Source: Actinomycetes bacterium (GTDB lineage: Bacteria; Actinomycetota; Acidimicrobiia; Acidimicrobiales; Acidimicrobiaceae). From it: DNA of 15,415 nt. Location: NCBI GenBank assembly GCA_021833085.1, contig JAKBGL010000013.1, positions 1-15,415 on the forward strand. Direction: 5' to 3'. Made by a program: the position numbers and the translations under genes. Of the stretch, positions 1 through 5,351 are shown in pieces. Every line of letters starts with the position of its first letter. The stretch's first letter is position 1. The notes under the pieces are model-generated. The model was not told where the DNA came from, did no database searches, and saw only the letters and a list, made by a program, of their open reading frames with translations.

Positions 1-209
1 CACTGAGAGAGTGACAAAGTTCTCGTGTTTTTGCATTCAAAGACATGATCCGTCGCAAGGTAAGCTCTAACGTCTCCTTCGTCCTTGGAGCCTTTGAGCC
101 TGAGTCTGTCGGCCTTGAGTCCTCTTGAGTTCAGAGCTTCACACAAGTCATTCTCAAGGTTTCTGCCCGCTGCTTTCGCGCTACTTCGAGTTCTTCGTCT
201 AGCTTCCAT
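1..209 (-). CDS. PD-(D/E)XK nuclease, Holliday junction resolvase-like (N-terminal part)
   Basis: The frame is open from an ATG at 209 to the window edge, giving 69 codons; the C-terminus is missing. The visible protein begins MEARRRTRSSAKAAGRNLEN. G15-R16 and E19 fit the first helix of the family, and D46, E58 and K60 (GD followed by ECK) form the PD-(D/E)XK active-site pattern. Similar small proteins of actinophages are annotated as Holliday junction resolvases and act in processing recombination or replication intermediates. Start choice: AGGAG lies 8 nt before the ATG, and the gene overlaps the preceding 65-aa gene by 11 nt, so translation is probably coupled. The exact subfamily and substrate cannot be judged from this fragment; a restriction-type or VRR-type nuclease is the alternative. 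Confidence 0.75.
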   Translation of the reverse strand, partial: MEARRRTRSSAKAAGRNLENDLCEALNSRGLKADRLRLKGSKDEGDVRAYLATDHVFECKNTRTLSLSQ

Positions 210-396
210 CGAGAACACTCCTGACAAAGTCGTAAAGTTCAGGACTCATACCAAACTCGGAGTCGAATAAAAGCGCTTCGGGAATTTCGGGAAGCTCTAA
301 AAGGTACTCCGCCACATCTTGCGTCATGTGACCGCTCTCTAAGTCCCAAAGAATGTTAGGTTGAATAGTTCTCATGTTTGGTTTACGTGCTCTCAT
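199..396 (-). CDS. small acidic hypothetical protein, 65 aa
   Basis: I do not recognise this protein. It starts MRARKPNMRT and is acidic in its second half (LELPEIPEAL, DSEF); no Cys pairs, membrane segment or known motif is visible. The frame stays open further upstream to 474, but the ATG at 396 is preferred: its first bases overlap the TGA of the preceding gene as ATGA, and GGAG precedes it. It belongs to the element's packed minus-strand operon between the replicative ATPase and the nuclease, so an accessory replication or regulatory role is possible, by position only. Confidence 0.65.
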   Translation of the reverse strand: MRARKPNMRTIQPNILWDLESGHMTQDVAEYLLELPEIPEALLFDSEFGMSPELYDFVRSVLDGS

Positions 397-632
397 TTTC
401 CGTTCTCCATCATCCACAGTTCTCGCAGCCACCATTGAGCGCCATTTATTACGACTTCGTTTGCAACGATCCAAGCAGTATCAGGACATGTCTCGTTCGA
501 GAACCCAAGAGACCCGCCATAGTTGGCTATTGTGTATCGCCACACATCAGGCACGATCCCTTGTAGCTCTGCTCCCAAGTCGAGAGCAAACATAATCATT
601 CGTTCGATTTTCTTTGCTTCTTCCGGATCCAT
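393..632 (-). CDS. hypothetical protein, 79 aa
   Basis: No family recognised. The protein starts MDPEEAKKIERMIMFALDLG and is rich in aromatic residues towards its end (four Trp in the last 30 residues). It has one Cys and no convincing membrane segment. The ATG is 2 nt past the stop of the replicative ATPase gene and is preceded by GGAG at 8 nt; its own TGA overlaps the next start. It is clearly a member of the element's replication operon, but nothing in the sequence reveals its function. Confidence 0.7.
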   Translation of the reverse strand: MDPEEAKKIERMIMFALDLGAELQGIVPDVWRYTIANYGGSLGFSNETCPDTAWIVANEVVINGAQWWLRELWMMENGK

Positions 633-634
633 CG

Positions 635-2269
635 TTATTCTCCAATCTCAAAGAAGTTGTCAGGTTCTATCTCTGGTTCTTTTGGATGCAACCGACACCT
701 ATCGCAGAAACCTCGTTCTTGACTCTTAGGCGATAGTAAGCGACCGTTGCAAGTTGAGCATTTTGGAAACCTCGAAGCTATCGGAACTACCACATTTTCG
801 CTGTCGTCCGAGTAGTCCTCAGGTTCGTAATAAGGTTCGTCTAACACTTCTTTCTCTTTCTCTTTTTGGCTGTGGATAACTTCGGTTTTTGAGTCGTCTG
901 AATCGCCAGTTGCGCCAGTTGCGCCACGTATTAATGGTTTGGCGTGACTGAGAGTTTCACCCCCTGTGTTAGGGGTATTTCCGCAGGTCAGATCAGTTAC
1001 GCCACTTGCGCCACCATGTGGCGTGACTGTGGCTGTTTTTAGAGGGGTGGCGTGACTGTGGCGATAGCGTGTGACGGAGGGAAAACCAGACCTCTCAAAG
1101 CTCACATTTGCCTCTTTCACAGCACGGTTAAATGAGCGTTCGGAGACCTCTAAACCATCGGACTTGAGAACCGTTAGTAGTTCCTTGCGCGTCATTTCAC
1201 CGCCCTCTTGTAGTGTCACTTCGATAGCCTGCACGAGTTCGCTTCTCGCCGATCTGTCCGCATAAGACTCTCTCGGAGCAACCACAGCATCAGCGCTAAC
1301 ATCCGTTTCACTAATGTCGGTGATTACTCCAACGTCGGGATCATCCGCCCATGAACCAATGGTGAACGCAATGGAGTGTTCTGGCCTAGCGAAGTTTGAC
1401 TTTGCAACCGCTAAGACTCCACGTTGTTTATCGTCAGGATTGGAAGGGTCAGCGCCGAGAACCCAGCCGAGCCTCGGTATTGCTGTCCAAGCCGTCGAAC
1501 CAATCGCAGCTACGCTAGCGTCATGCGAACCGCCTTTTGCTGTGTGGGTTATTAGTAGTATCGCGGTGCCGACTCTATCGGCCACGCCCGCAAGTGCAGA
1601 GAGCACAGAACCAACATTCGCGTAGTCTTGTTGTCCCGTCACTGCGTAACCTGCGCCGTCTATAACGATAAAACCGATACCATCCTTGAGCAGTGCGTCC
1701 TCAAGTTGCGACGTGTGAGTAGGTAGCCTCCACGGTGAGGACACTTCGCCTGCGTCGGTATAAGTGGTGACTGATCCATAAATAGTGACTCTGCTCGGGT
1801 TGATTCCGTGTGCGATGATCCGTGCTGCTATCGCTCCCTCGGCCTCTTCAAGTGACAGAAACGCTACCTTGAGCGTCGGATGCTCTTTCAACATCTTTGC
1901 TGCTATCCAAGTCGAGATGATCGACTTACCCATGCCTTGCTTGCCCGCTATTACGTGAACCGCACCCTTAGCTAGCCAGCCTCGCCACAACCATTCAGCA
2001 CGCAAAGGAACAATGTCAGAGGCTTTCTTACCTGTGAGTTCAGACTGCTTTCGCGTCGCTTCCTGCTTTTGCGCTCGTAGCGACTTGAACTCAGCGACGG
2101 TCTCTATAGCTTCCTCAACTTGTTCCGTCGTGAACTCAGCCATAGGTGTGCGAGGATGGATAACGGTAGGACGAGCGGGAGTCGGGATAGCTTCCCGCGC
2201 TTCCTGTGCCTGCTTGGCTTTCTCGATTCTTCGCTGTATTACCTCTTGAAGGTCTTGAACGTCGCTCAT
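635..2269 (-). CDS. RepA/DnaB-like RecA-fold replicative ATPase with winged helix and zinc ribbon
   Basis: A 544-aa protein of the AAA_25/RepA-like RecA-fold ATPase group, used by phages and plasmids as a hexameric replicative helicase or initiator. Visible features: a charged N-terminal region (1-85); Walker A GKQGMGKS at 109-116; Walker B FIVIDG at 200-205; the following strand with LLITHTAKGG at 238-247; a probable winged-helix segment at about 336-402 (ELLTVLKSDG, SERSFNRAVKEA); a Ser/Thr/Gly-rich then acidic linker at about 403-500; and a C-terminal zinc ribbon with C504, C507, C522 and C525. The start ATG overlaps the preceding gene as ATGA and has GAGGTG as SD. The linker-coding DNA contains the repeat cluster and DnaA box described separately. 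The acting form (helicase or initiator) is not determined by sequence alone. Confidence 0.85.
   Translation of the reverse strand: MSDVQDLQEVIQRRIEKAKQAQEAREAIPTPARPTVIHPRTPMAEFTTEQVEEAIETVAEFKSLRAQKQEATRKQSELTGKKASDIVPLRAEWLWRGWLAKGAVHVIAGKQGMGKSIISTWIAAKMLKEHPTLKVAFLSLEEAEGAIAARIIAHGINPSRVTIYGSVTTYTDAGEVSSPWRLPTHTSQLEDALLKDGIGFIVIDGAGYAVTGQQDYANVGSVLSALAGVADRVGTAILLITHTAKGGSHDASVAAIGSTAWTAIPRLGWVLGADPSNPDDKQRGVLAVAKSNFARPEHSIAFTIGSWADDPDVGVITDISETDVSADAVVAPRESYADRSARSELVQAIEVTLQEGGEMTRKELLTVLKSDGLEVSERSFNRAVKEANVSFERSGFPSVTRYRHSHATPLKTATVTPHGGASGVTDLTCGNTPNTGGETLSHAKPLIRGATGATGDSDDSKTEVIHSQKEKEKEVLDEPYYEPEDYSDDSENVVVPIASRFPKCSTCNGRLLSPKSQERGFCDRCRLHPKEPEIEPDNFFEIGE
847..867. other. purine/pyrimidine strand-biased tract beside the repeats
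   Basis: Twenty-one consecutive pyrimidines on the plus strand (purines on the coding strand, encoding part of a Lys/Glu run), A+T rich, between the DnaA box and the gene's 3' part. Such tracts often serve as the easily melted segment of an origin. The coding of a charged Lys/Glu run explains it equally well on its own. Confidence 0.35.
871..879 (-). promoter_or_regulatory. DnaA box, perfect consensus
   Basis: TTATCCACA on the minus strand is an exact match to the bacterial DnaA-box consensus. It is the only exact copy I found by eye in the window; sites near 7216, 11925 and 14358 each differ by one base. It lies 28 bp from the iteron-like cluster, which makes a role in replication initiation of the element plausible. 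Confidence 0.5.
907..1058. repeat. iteron-like cluster of seven 12-bp repeats inside the replicative ATPase gene
   Basis: Units matching CAGTYRCGCCAC with at most one or two differences lie on the plus strand at 907-918, 916-927, 994-1005 and 1003-1014, and on the minus strand at 939-950, 1018-1029 and 1047-1058. The last two minus-strand units extend to a 16-bp identity, GTGGCGTGACTGTGGC as read on the plus strand. The plus-strand units come as two pairs with a 9-bp step. In the encoded protein the units read as G-A-T/G-V-T, as H-S-H-A-T and as T-V-T-P-H, i.e. in different phases and orientations. That argues for selection on the DNA, as expected for protein-binding iterons of a replication origin. 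Confidence 0.6.
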
Positions 2270-2472
2270 TGGAGCACCTCTACAATCTCCCTAGCAGTGC
2301 CGAGAGTTTTATTCAGGCTTTCGCTAGCGTCGTCGAGAGTCACGCCGATGTGATCGATAAGTTCTCTGCTAGCTTCGAGCTCGCTAGCGACTCTATCCCA
2401 ATCGGGCCGGTATAGAATAGAAGGTGCGGTTTTGCGATGTTTCCCTGCTTCGGCAGGGTTTCTCGCCCTCAC
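2266..2472 (-). CDS. small hypothetical protein, 68 aa
   Basis: No family recognised. The basic N-terminus (MRARNPAEAGKHRKTAPSIL) is followed by a helical, acidic second half (SELEASRELIDHIGVTLDD and on) that could form a coiled coil. The start is GTG, overlapping the TGA of the HTH gene by 4 nt (GTGA), and its own TGA overlaps the ATG of the replicative ATPase gene by 4 nt. This strict coupling on both sides makes it a real gene of the replication operon. A partner or loader of the ATPase is possible by position only. Confidence 0.7.
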   Translation of the reverse strand: MRARNPAEAGKHRKTAPSILYRPDWDRVASELEASRELIDHIGVTLDDASESLNKTLGTAREIVEVLQ

Positions 2473-2669
2473 TGCACTTCCTCTAGTGATTTGATAAAGT
2501 CTTGAAGGTCAGAGCGTCTTACGAGCCTGCGTCCGCCTAACTTTACGGATTTCAGGCTTCCGGCTGTCGCTAAGCGATAGATAGTCCCGCGAGAGACTCC
2601 TAAAACCGTTGCAGCCTCGACAATCGACAAAAGCTCCGCTGTGGGAGCTGGGTTACTGATTTTGGGCAT
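2469..2669 (-). CDS. excisionase-family helix-turn-helix protein (HTH_17, MerR-like)
   Basis: A 66-aa protein with the signature of small MerR-like DNA-binding proteins of mobile elements: SIVEAATVLGVSRGTIYRL at about 15-33 is the helix-turn-helix, followed by the wing (SLKSVKLGGRRLVRRSDL) and a short C-terminal helix. Such proteins work as excisionases (directionality factors for the integrase) or as regulators. It is the first gene of the minus-strand operon. The ATG at 2669 has AAAGG upstream, and a leader of roughly 70 nt follows a TATAAT box. It is not adjacent to the integrase gene, so the role as repressor or activator of the operon remains as likely as excision. Confidence 0.8.
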   Translation of the reverse strand: MPKISNPAPTAELLSIVEAATVLGVSRGTIYRLATAGSLKSVKLGGRRLVRRSDLQDFIKSLEEVQ

Positions 2670-2747
2670 GTTTCTACCTTTTTGCCCTGATCCTCGCTAA
2701 GCAACTCTCAGAAGCGGAAAGGGAAAAGCCCGCAAATCGATAATTAC

Positions 2748-2753
2748 ATTATA
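2748..2753 (-). promoter_or_regulatory. -10 box of the HTH/replication operon
   Basis: TATAAT on the minus strand, a perfect -10 hexamer about 80 nt before the HTH start codon. No good -35 is visible at 16-18 bp (GTAACG), so transcription may need an activator or be weak. Confidence 0.5.
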
Positions 2754-2755
2754 GT

Positions 2756-2773
2756 ACGTGTGTTCCATCACGT
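2756..2773. promoter_or_regulatory. inverted-repeat operator candidate between divergent promoters
   Basis: ACGTG, 8 bp, then CACGT forms a dyad lying between the two divergent TATAAT boxes and covering the places where both -35 elements should be. A protein bound here could switch between the two transcripts. The arms are only 5 bp (7 of 8 with one extra base counted), so this is a candidate. Confidence 0.35.
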
Positions 2774-2786
2774 TACATATTGTCGC

Positions 2787-2792
2787 TATAAT
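2787..2792 (+). promoter_or_regulatory. -10 box of a leaderless gene
   Basis: TATAAT, a perfect -10 hexamer, ends 6 nt before the ATG at 2799. With a normal -10 to start-site distance the transcript begins at or next to the start codon, i.e. it is leaderless; no SD site is present. Confidence 0.6.
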
Positions 2793-2798
2793 TTAGTT

Positions 2799-3152
2799 AT
2801 GAATAAATGTACAAAGTGTGGTAGTACGTTATCGAGAGTGGTTATGTCACCACAAGGAGCACGGGTGCAAGTGAAGTCACGTCGTCGCAGAACATCACCT
2901 GGGCCTATGGATAGGATCGACAAAACTGTGACCCGTACTGTATGGAAAACGATTCACGAGCCAACAACTTTCAAGTGTTGCGAACTCTCTTGGACTATCT
3001 CACCTAAGCGTGTTCTCGAACGGGCCGGACTTGAGCCTATCAGTATCTCTGATCCCGCGATTGAAGAGCACATAGGAGAAATCGGTTCGAGACCTGGTAA
3101 AACACTGTCAGTCTCGCCCATTGCTGGCGGTTTGCTAATCGGCTGGGTTTAG
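2799..3152 (+). CDS. uncharacterised Cys-pair (possible zinc-binding) protein, 117 aa
   Basis: No family recognised. It begins MNKCTKCGSTLSRVV. A CxxC pair at C4/C7, a strongly basic patch at 26-31 (KSRRRR), H53, and C60-C61 before W65 suggest a small zinc-binding fold, perhaps a nucleic-acid-binding one. The C-terminus is Gly/Ile rich (AGGLLIGWV). The frame is open from a GTG at 2760, but the ATG at 2799 is chosen because a perfect TATAAT ends 6 nt before it, giving a leaderless mRNA. It is the only plus-strand gene of the element and is divergent from the replication operon, the place where temperate elements often keep a maintenance or immunity regulator. That role is inferred from position only. 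Confidence 0.6.
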   Translation: MNKCTKCGSTLSRVVMSPQGARVQVKSRRRRTSPGPMDRIDKTVTRTVWKTIHEPTTFKCCELSWTISPKRVLERAGLEPISISDPAIEEHIGEIGSRPGKTLSVSPIAGGLLIGWV

Positions 3153-3161
3153 TTCTCACTT

Positions 3162-3209
3162 AGCGTCGAGCTGACCACAAGATATGATCCATCATGTCAC
3201 CTCGACGCT
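3162..3209. other. long imperfect hairpin between convergent genes
   Basis: AGCGTCGAGCTGAC (3162-3175) pairs with GTCACCTCGACGCT (3196-3209) over 14 positions with a single mismatch. The 20-nt loop itself contains ATGAT-CC-ATCAT. It lies between the 3' ends of the convergent genes at 3152 and 3242. It could terminate both transcripts, but no T-tract follows on either strand, so a protein-bound DNA site remains possible. Confidence 0.55.
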
Positions 3210-3241
3210 CGGTTGCCTAACACTACTGAGTGAAATTACCT

Positions 3242-3709
3242 TTAGGAGAGCATAGGTTTGTCGTTAGGTGGATCAACTCTCCGCTGTCCTGCTGAAGGGT
3301 TGAAACTCGCACCGATTTGTAGAGTTTGAAGCGCTAGGCGCGCAATTTGTTCATTGGCTTGGCGAGCGATAGAGGGCATACGAAAGAGGTCAATAAGTGT
3401 CCAAACCCCCAAACCACCGAACGTAAACCAGTATGCGAATTGAAGCCCAACCTTACCGTAGTAGAGATAGTGAAAGCCGAAGATGAACCACAACACATAA
3501 CCGATTGAAGTCTTTTTACGCTTTTGATCATATTCCGCAAAGAAAGAAGCTCTGTAAGAATCGCTCATTGCGATAACAGCCTGTTGTACGCTGGGCGGCA
3601 ACGAGGCGACTGTGCCGAGTTCTTTAGATTCCTTTTGGGATGACTTGTAAGCTTGAAATATTGCATACGCAATAAGCGCAAGTCCAATTATGGTGATAAC
3701 AGCTTTCAT
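3242..3709 (-). CDS. TM2-domain-like small membrane protein
   Basis: A 155-aa protein with an N-terminal hydrophobic segment (about 3-20, a membrane anchor or uncleaved signal), a soluble stretch (21-65), then two closely spaced membrane segments at about 68-84 and 90-108. These hold the TM2-like pattern: basic residues, a helix ending in FGFHYLYYGK, then a second helix ending in a LIDLFRMP segment. The C-terminus (110-155) is soluble. TM2 proteins sit in the membrane and mostly have no assigned reaction. In a phage-like element, such proteins are candidates for superinfection exclusion; this is inference. The ATG at 3709 is preceded by AGGAG at 7 nt, and a 15-bp palindrome lies about 55 bp upstream. 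It is transcribed apart from the integrase gene. Confidence 0.75.
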   Translation of the reverse strand: MKAVITIIGLALIAYAIFQAYKSSQKESKELGTVASLPPSVQQAVIAMSDSYRASFFAEYDQKRKKTSIGYVLWFIFGFHYLYYGKVGLQFAYWFTFGGLGVWTLIDLFRMPSIARQANEQIARLALQTLQIGASFNPSAGQRRVDPPNDKPMLS

Positions 3710-3762
3710 AAATTTCTCCTATCAGGTCGCTTGTGAAGTGACAACTTTACTATGGTATCACC

Positions 3763-3777
3763 AACGTGTTACACGTT
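3763..3777. promoter_or_regulatory. 15-bp perfect palindrome, operator candidate
   Basis: AACGTGT-T-ACACGTT, with 7-bp arms around one central base, lies 54 bp upstream of the TM2-like gene. Its ACGTG/CACGT core is the same half-site as in the dyad at 2756-2773, so one regulator of the element may read both. Confidence 0.4.
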
Positions 3778-3893
3778 CAGAGAAGGACGTATATTTGAGG
3801 TTTTCCTGCGATGCGTGAGCACTCTATCTCGTCCCTAATCCTCCTTTATGGCATGGCCCAAAAGTGCTGACCGTTATGCTATGAATCGACGTG

Positions 3894-5009
3894 TTATCTC
3901 CAAACTCTTTCAAGTGACGGTCGCAAGTCCTCAACTGAAAGATGCGCATACACTGCGTCCGTAACTCGTGATGAACTGTGCCCCAAGATTCTTGAGATTT
4001 CGGCCATTGGCACGCCTCTAGCTAAGAGTAAAGACGCTGATAGGTGACGTAATTCGTGAACGTGCTTGTCTCCCAAGCCTGCTTCTCTAGCGAACCTCTT
4101 GAAGGCTTTACTTGTATTATCAGGATCTAACGGTTTCCCAAACTCCGAGAGAAACATGTACTCGCTTTGCGCTCTAATTCCTAGTGAGAGTAGGTATTCG
4201 CTCTCTGTTATCTGTCTCGTTCTGTGAGCTTCAAGAACGGTCGCTACTGCTCTCGGAACTGGGAGAGTGCGAACTGATCGAGCTGTCTTTGTTTCGGCCT
4301 CTATGACCTTAGAACCTGCCTTTTTGCGACTCTTCGTTATAGATAGCGTGAACTTCTCGGAGTCGAAGTCTGACCAACGTAAAGCTAGAGCTTCGCCACG
4401 ACGTAAGCCGAGAGAACCGAGTAGGAACCAAAGAGAACCTAATCGGTCATTCTCTGTAGCTCGTAAGAACGTCTGCAACTCGTCGCTAGTCCATGCTTGC
4501 GGTTCTTTGCGCTCAATTCGGATCGTCTTTGTTCCTTTTGTAGGGTCGTTGTCGGTCAGCTTTTGCGTGATGCCGTACTCGAATGACATACCTAAGACTT
4601 TCTTTATCAGTGACTTTGAACGTGAAGCTAGGTCGAGTTCCGCTATGAAGGTATCTATCACACTTGAGCGGATATCTAATCTTGCGCTGCCAAGTTCTGT
4701 AATTATCTTGTCTGTGGCCCATTGATACTGAGCTAAGGTCGCTTCGCTTATGTCACCTTCACGTGACGAAAGCCACTCTTGAACCAAAGCGCCAACGGTT
4801 GAAGGCCGTACCTTCTCTAGGTTGTTGAGTTGCTCTGCTCGAAATTCTCTGAGAGCTTGTTCGGCTTCGGCTTTTGTCTTAGTGATTCTGGTACGCTCTC
4901 TTGATTTACCTAGTTCATCCGTCCATCTCAACACGGCTCGGTAATGATCAGGCCCGAAGAGTTTGACCGAACCCATTCCCTTAGCTCTACGTGTTTTAGG
5001 CTGTCTCAT
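3894..5009 (-). CDS. int: tyrosine recombinase (phage-type integrase)
   Basis: A 371-aa site-specific recombinase, expected to integrate and excise the element at tRNA-Ala. The N-terminal arm-binding part (about 10-60, VKLFGPDHYRAVLRW) is followed by the SAM-like core-binding domain (about 68-165) and the catalytic domain (about 170-365). R203 (GLRRGE), probable K241, H318 and R321 (HELRH), H344 (LGHSS) and the nucleophile Y354 (DAVYAHL) are all present, so the enzyme looks intact. The frame is open upstream to 5051, but the ATG at 5009 is preferred: a TAGAAT box ends 7 nt before it, there is no SD, and the start MRQPKTRRAKG fits the family. The gene ends 107 bp inside the tRNA 3' end, and its product points away from the tRNA. 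Confidence 0.93.
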   Translation of the reverse strand: MRQPKTRRAKGMGSVKLFGPDHYRAVLRWTDELGKSRERTRITKTKAEAEQALREFRAEQLNNLEKVRPSTVGALVQEWLSSREGDISEATLAQYQWATDKIITELGSARLDIRSSVIDTFIAELDLASRSKSLIKKVLGMSFEYGITQKLTDNDPTKGTKTIRIERKEPQAWTSDELQTFLRATENDRLGSLWFLLGSLGLRRGEALALRWSDFDSEKFTLSITKSRKKAGSKVIEAETKTARSVRTLPVPRAVATVLEAHRTRQITESEYLLSLGIRAQSEYMFLSEFGKPLDPDNTSKAFKRFAREAGLGDKHVHELRHLSASLLLARGVPMAEISRILGHSSSRVTDAVYAHLSVEDLRPSLERVWR

Positions 5010-5016
5010 GTTGATT

Positions 5017-5022
5017 ATTCTA
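5017..5022 (-). promoter_or_regulatory. -10 box of the leaderless integrase gene
   Basis: TAGAAT on the minus strand, ending 7 nt before the ATG at 5009. It lies between the tRNA and the integrase gene, inside the expected att-proximal region where integrase or excisionase binding could repress it. Confidence 0.5.
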
Positions 5023-5115
5023 GTCCACCGAGTCGTTAGGGGACATCTCAAGGGTCACGGAGTGTTCAAAAAACCTATGCACTCTAATGAATACATGCTC
5101 TGAACTGCGAGAATG

Positions 5116-5150
5116 TGGTGGAGGTGATGGGACTCGAACCCACGAACCTC
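5116..5150. other. probable attachment site (att) at the tRNA 3' end
   Basis: Integrases next to a tRNA usually recombine within the 3' half (T-arm to CCA), which the element carries as a copy so that the tRNA stays whole. The exact core cannot be fixed because the partner site is outside the window. Confidence 0.45.
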
Positions 5151-5192
5151 TTGACTGCCAGTCAAGCGCTCTACCAGCTGAGCTACACCCCC
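5116..5192 (-). tRNA. tRNA-Ala (GGC)
   Basis: The minus strand folds as a full cloverleaf. The acceptor stem GGGGGTG pairs with CACCTCC (one G-T pair), the discriminator is A, and CCA is encoded (5116-5118). The D-arm is AGCTCAGCTGGTAGAGCG; the anticodon stem CTTGA/TCAAG encloses loop CTGGCAG with anticodon GGC; the T-arm contains GTTCGAGTC. GGC reads alanine GCC/GCU codons. Its 3' end faces the integrase gene and is the likely attachment site; the gene is intact after integration. Confidence 0.97.
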
Positions 5193-5333
5193 AATTTGTG
5201 TGCTACTAGATAATAGCGGTTTATAAGAGCTATTCCGGACGAACATCTTGATATGGTTCTCTTAGGACGAAGGTCACACCTCCAAAGGGCCAATAGAGTA
5301 GCGAACTACTACCGTCAATGTAGATTTATCTAT

Positions 5334-5351
5334 ATAAAAGGAGCTTTTCAG
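5334..5351 (+). promoter_or_regulatory. SD site that decides the aldolase start
   Basis: AAAAGGAGC lies 7-8 nt before a GTG at 5351, just after a TATA-rich segment (TATCTATATA, about 5326-5335) that can serve as -10. The leader is therefore only some 10-15 nt. Confidence 0.5.

Larger units (their letters stand above)
1..5119. mobile_element. integrated mobile element at tRNA-Ala, left part outside the window
   Basis: The region carries an integrase next to a tRNA 3' end, an excisionase-like HTH protein, a replicative ATPase and a PD-(D/E)XK nuclease, a gene set typical of actinobacterial prophages, phage satellites and integrative plasmids. The integrase gene lies immediately inside the 3' end of tRNA-Ala, the usual arrangement for tyrosine integrases that use a tRNA 3' segment as attB. 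No second copy of the tRNA 3' segment was found between 1 and 5100, so the far att site is probably left of the window. No capsid, terminase, portal or conjugation gene is visible here, so prophage, satellite and integrative plasmid cannot be told apart. The right boundary is inferred from the tRNA and could lie some bases into it. Confidence 0.8.

Noticed and set aside
905..927. Tandem 9-bp GCCAGTTGC copies as a CRISPR or simple microsatellite
   Set aside because: Only about 2.5 copies, no spacers; better explained as two overlapping units of the iteron-like cluster.
4267..4725. Plus-strand frame of 152 codons within the integrase gene
   Set aside because: Shadow of the integrase gene, whose catalytic residues are all present on the other strand; composition is Arg/Ser-rich and shows no motif.
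5010..5051. Longer integrase start
   Set aside because: It would place the -10 box TAGAAT inside the coding region and add 14 residues not expected for the family; ATG 5009 fits better.
5055..5246. Minus-strand frame of 63 codons with GGVAQLVERLTGSQ
   Set aside because: It is the well-known spurious translation of a tRNA gene; the bases form tRNA-Ala(GGC).
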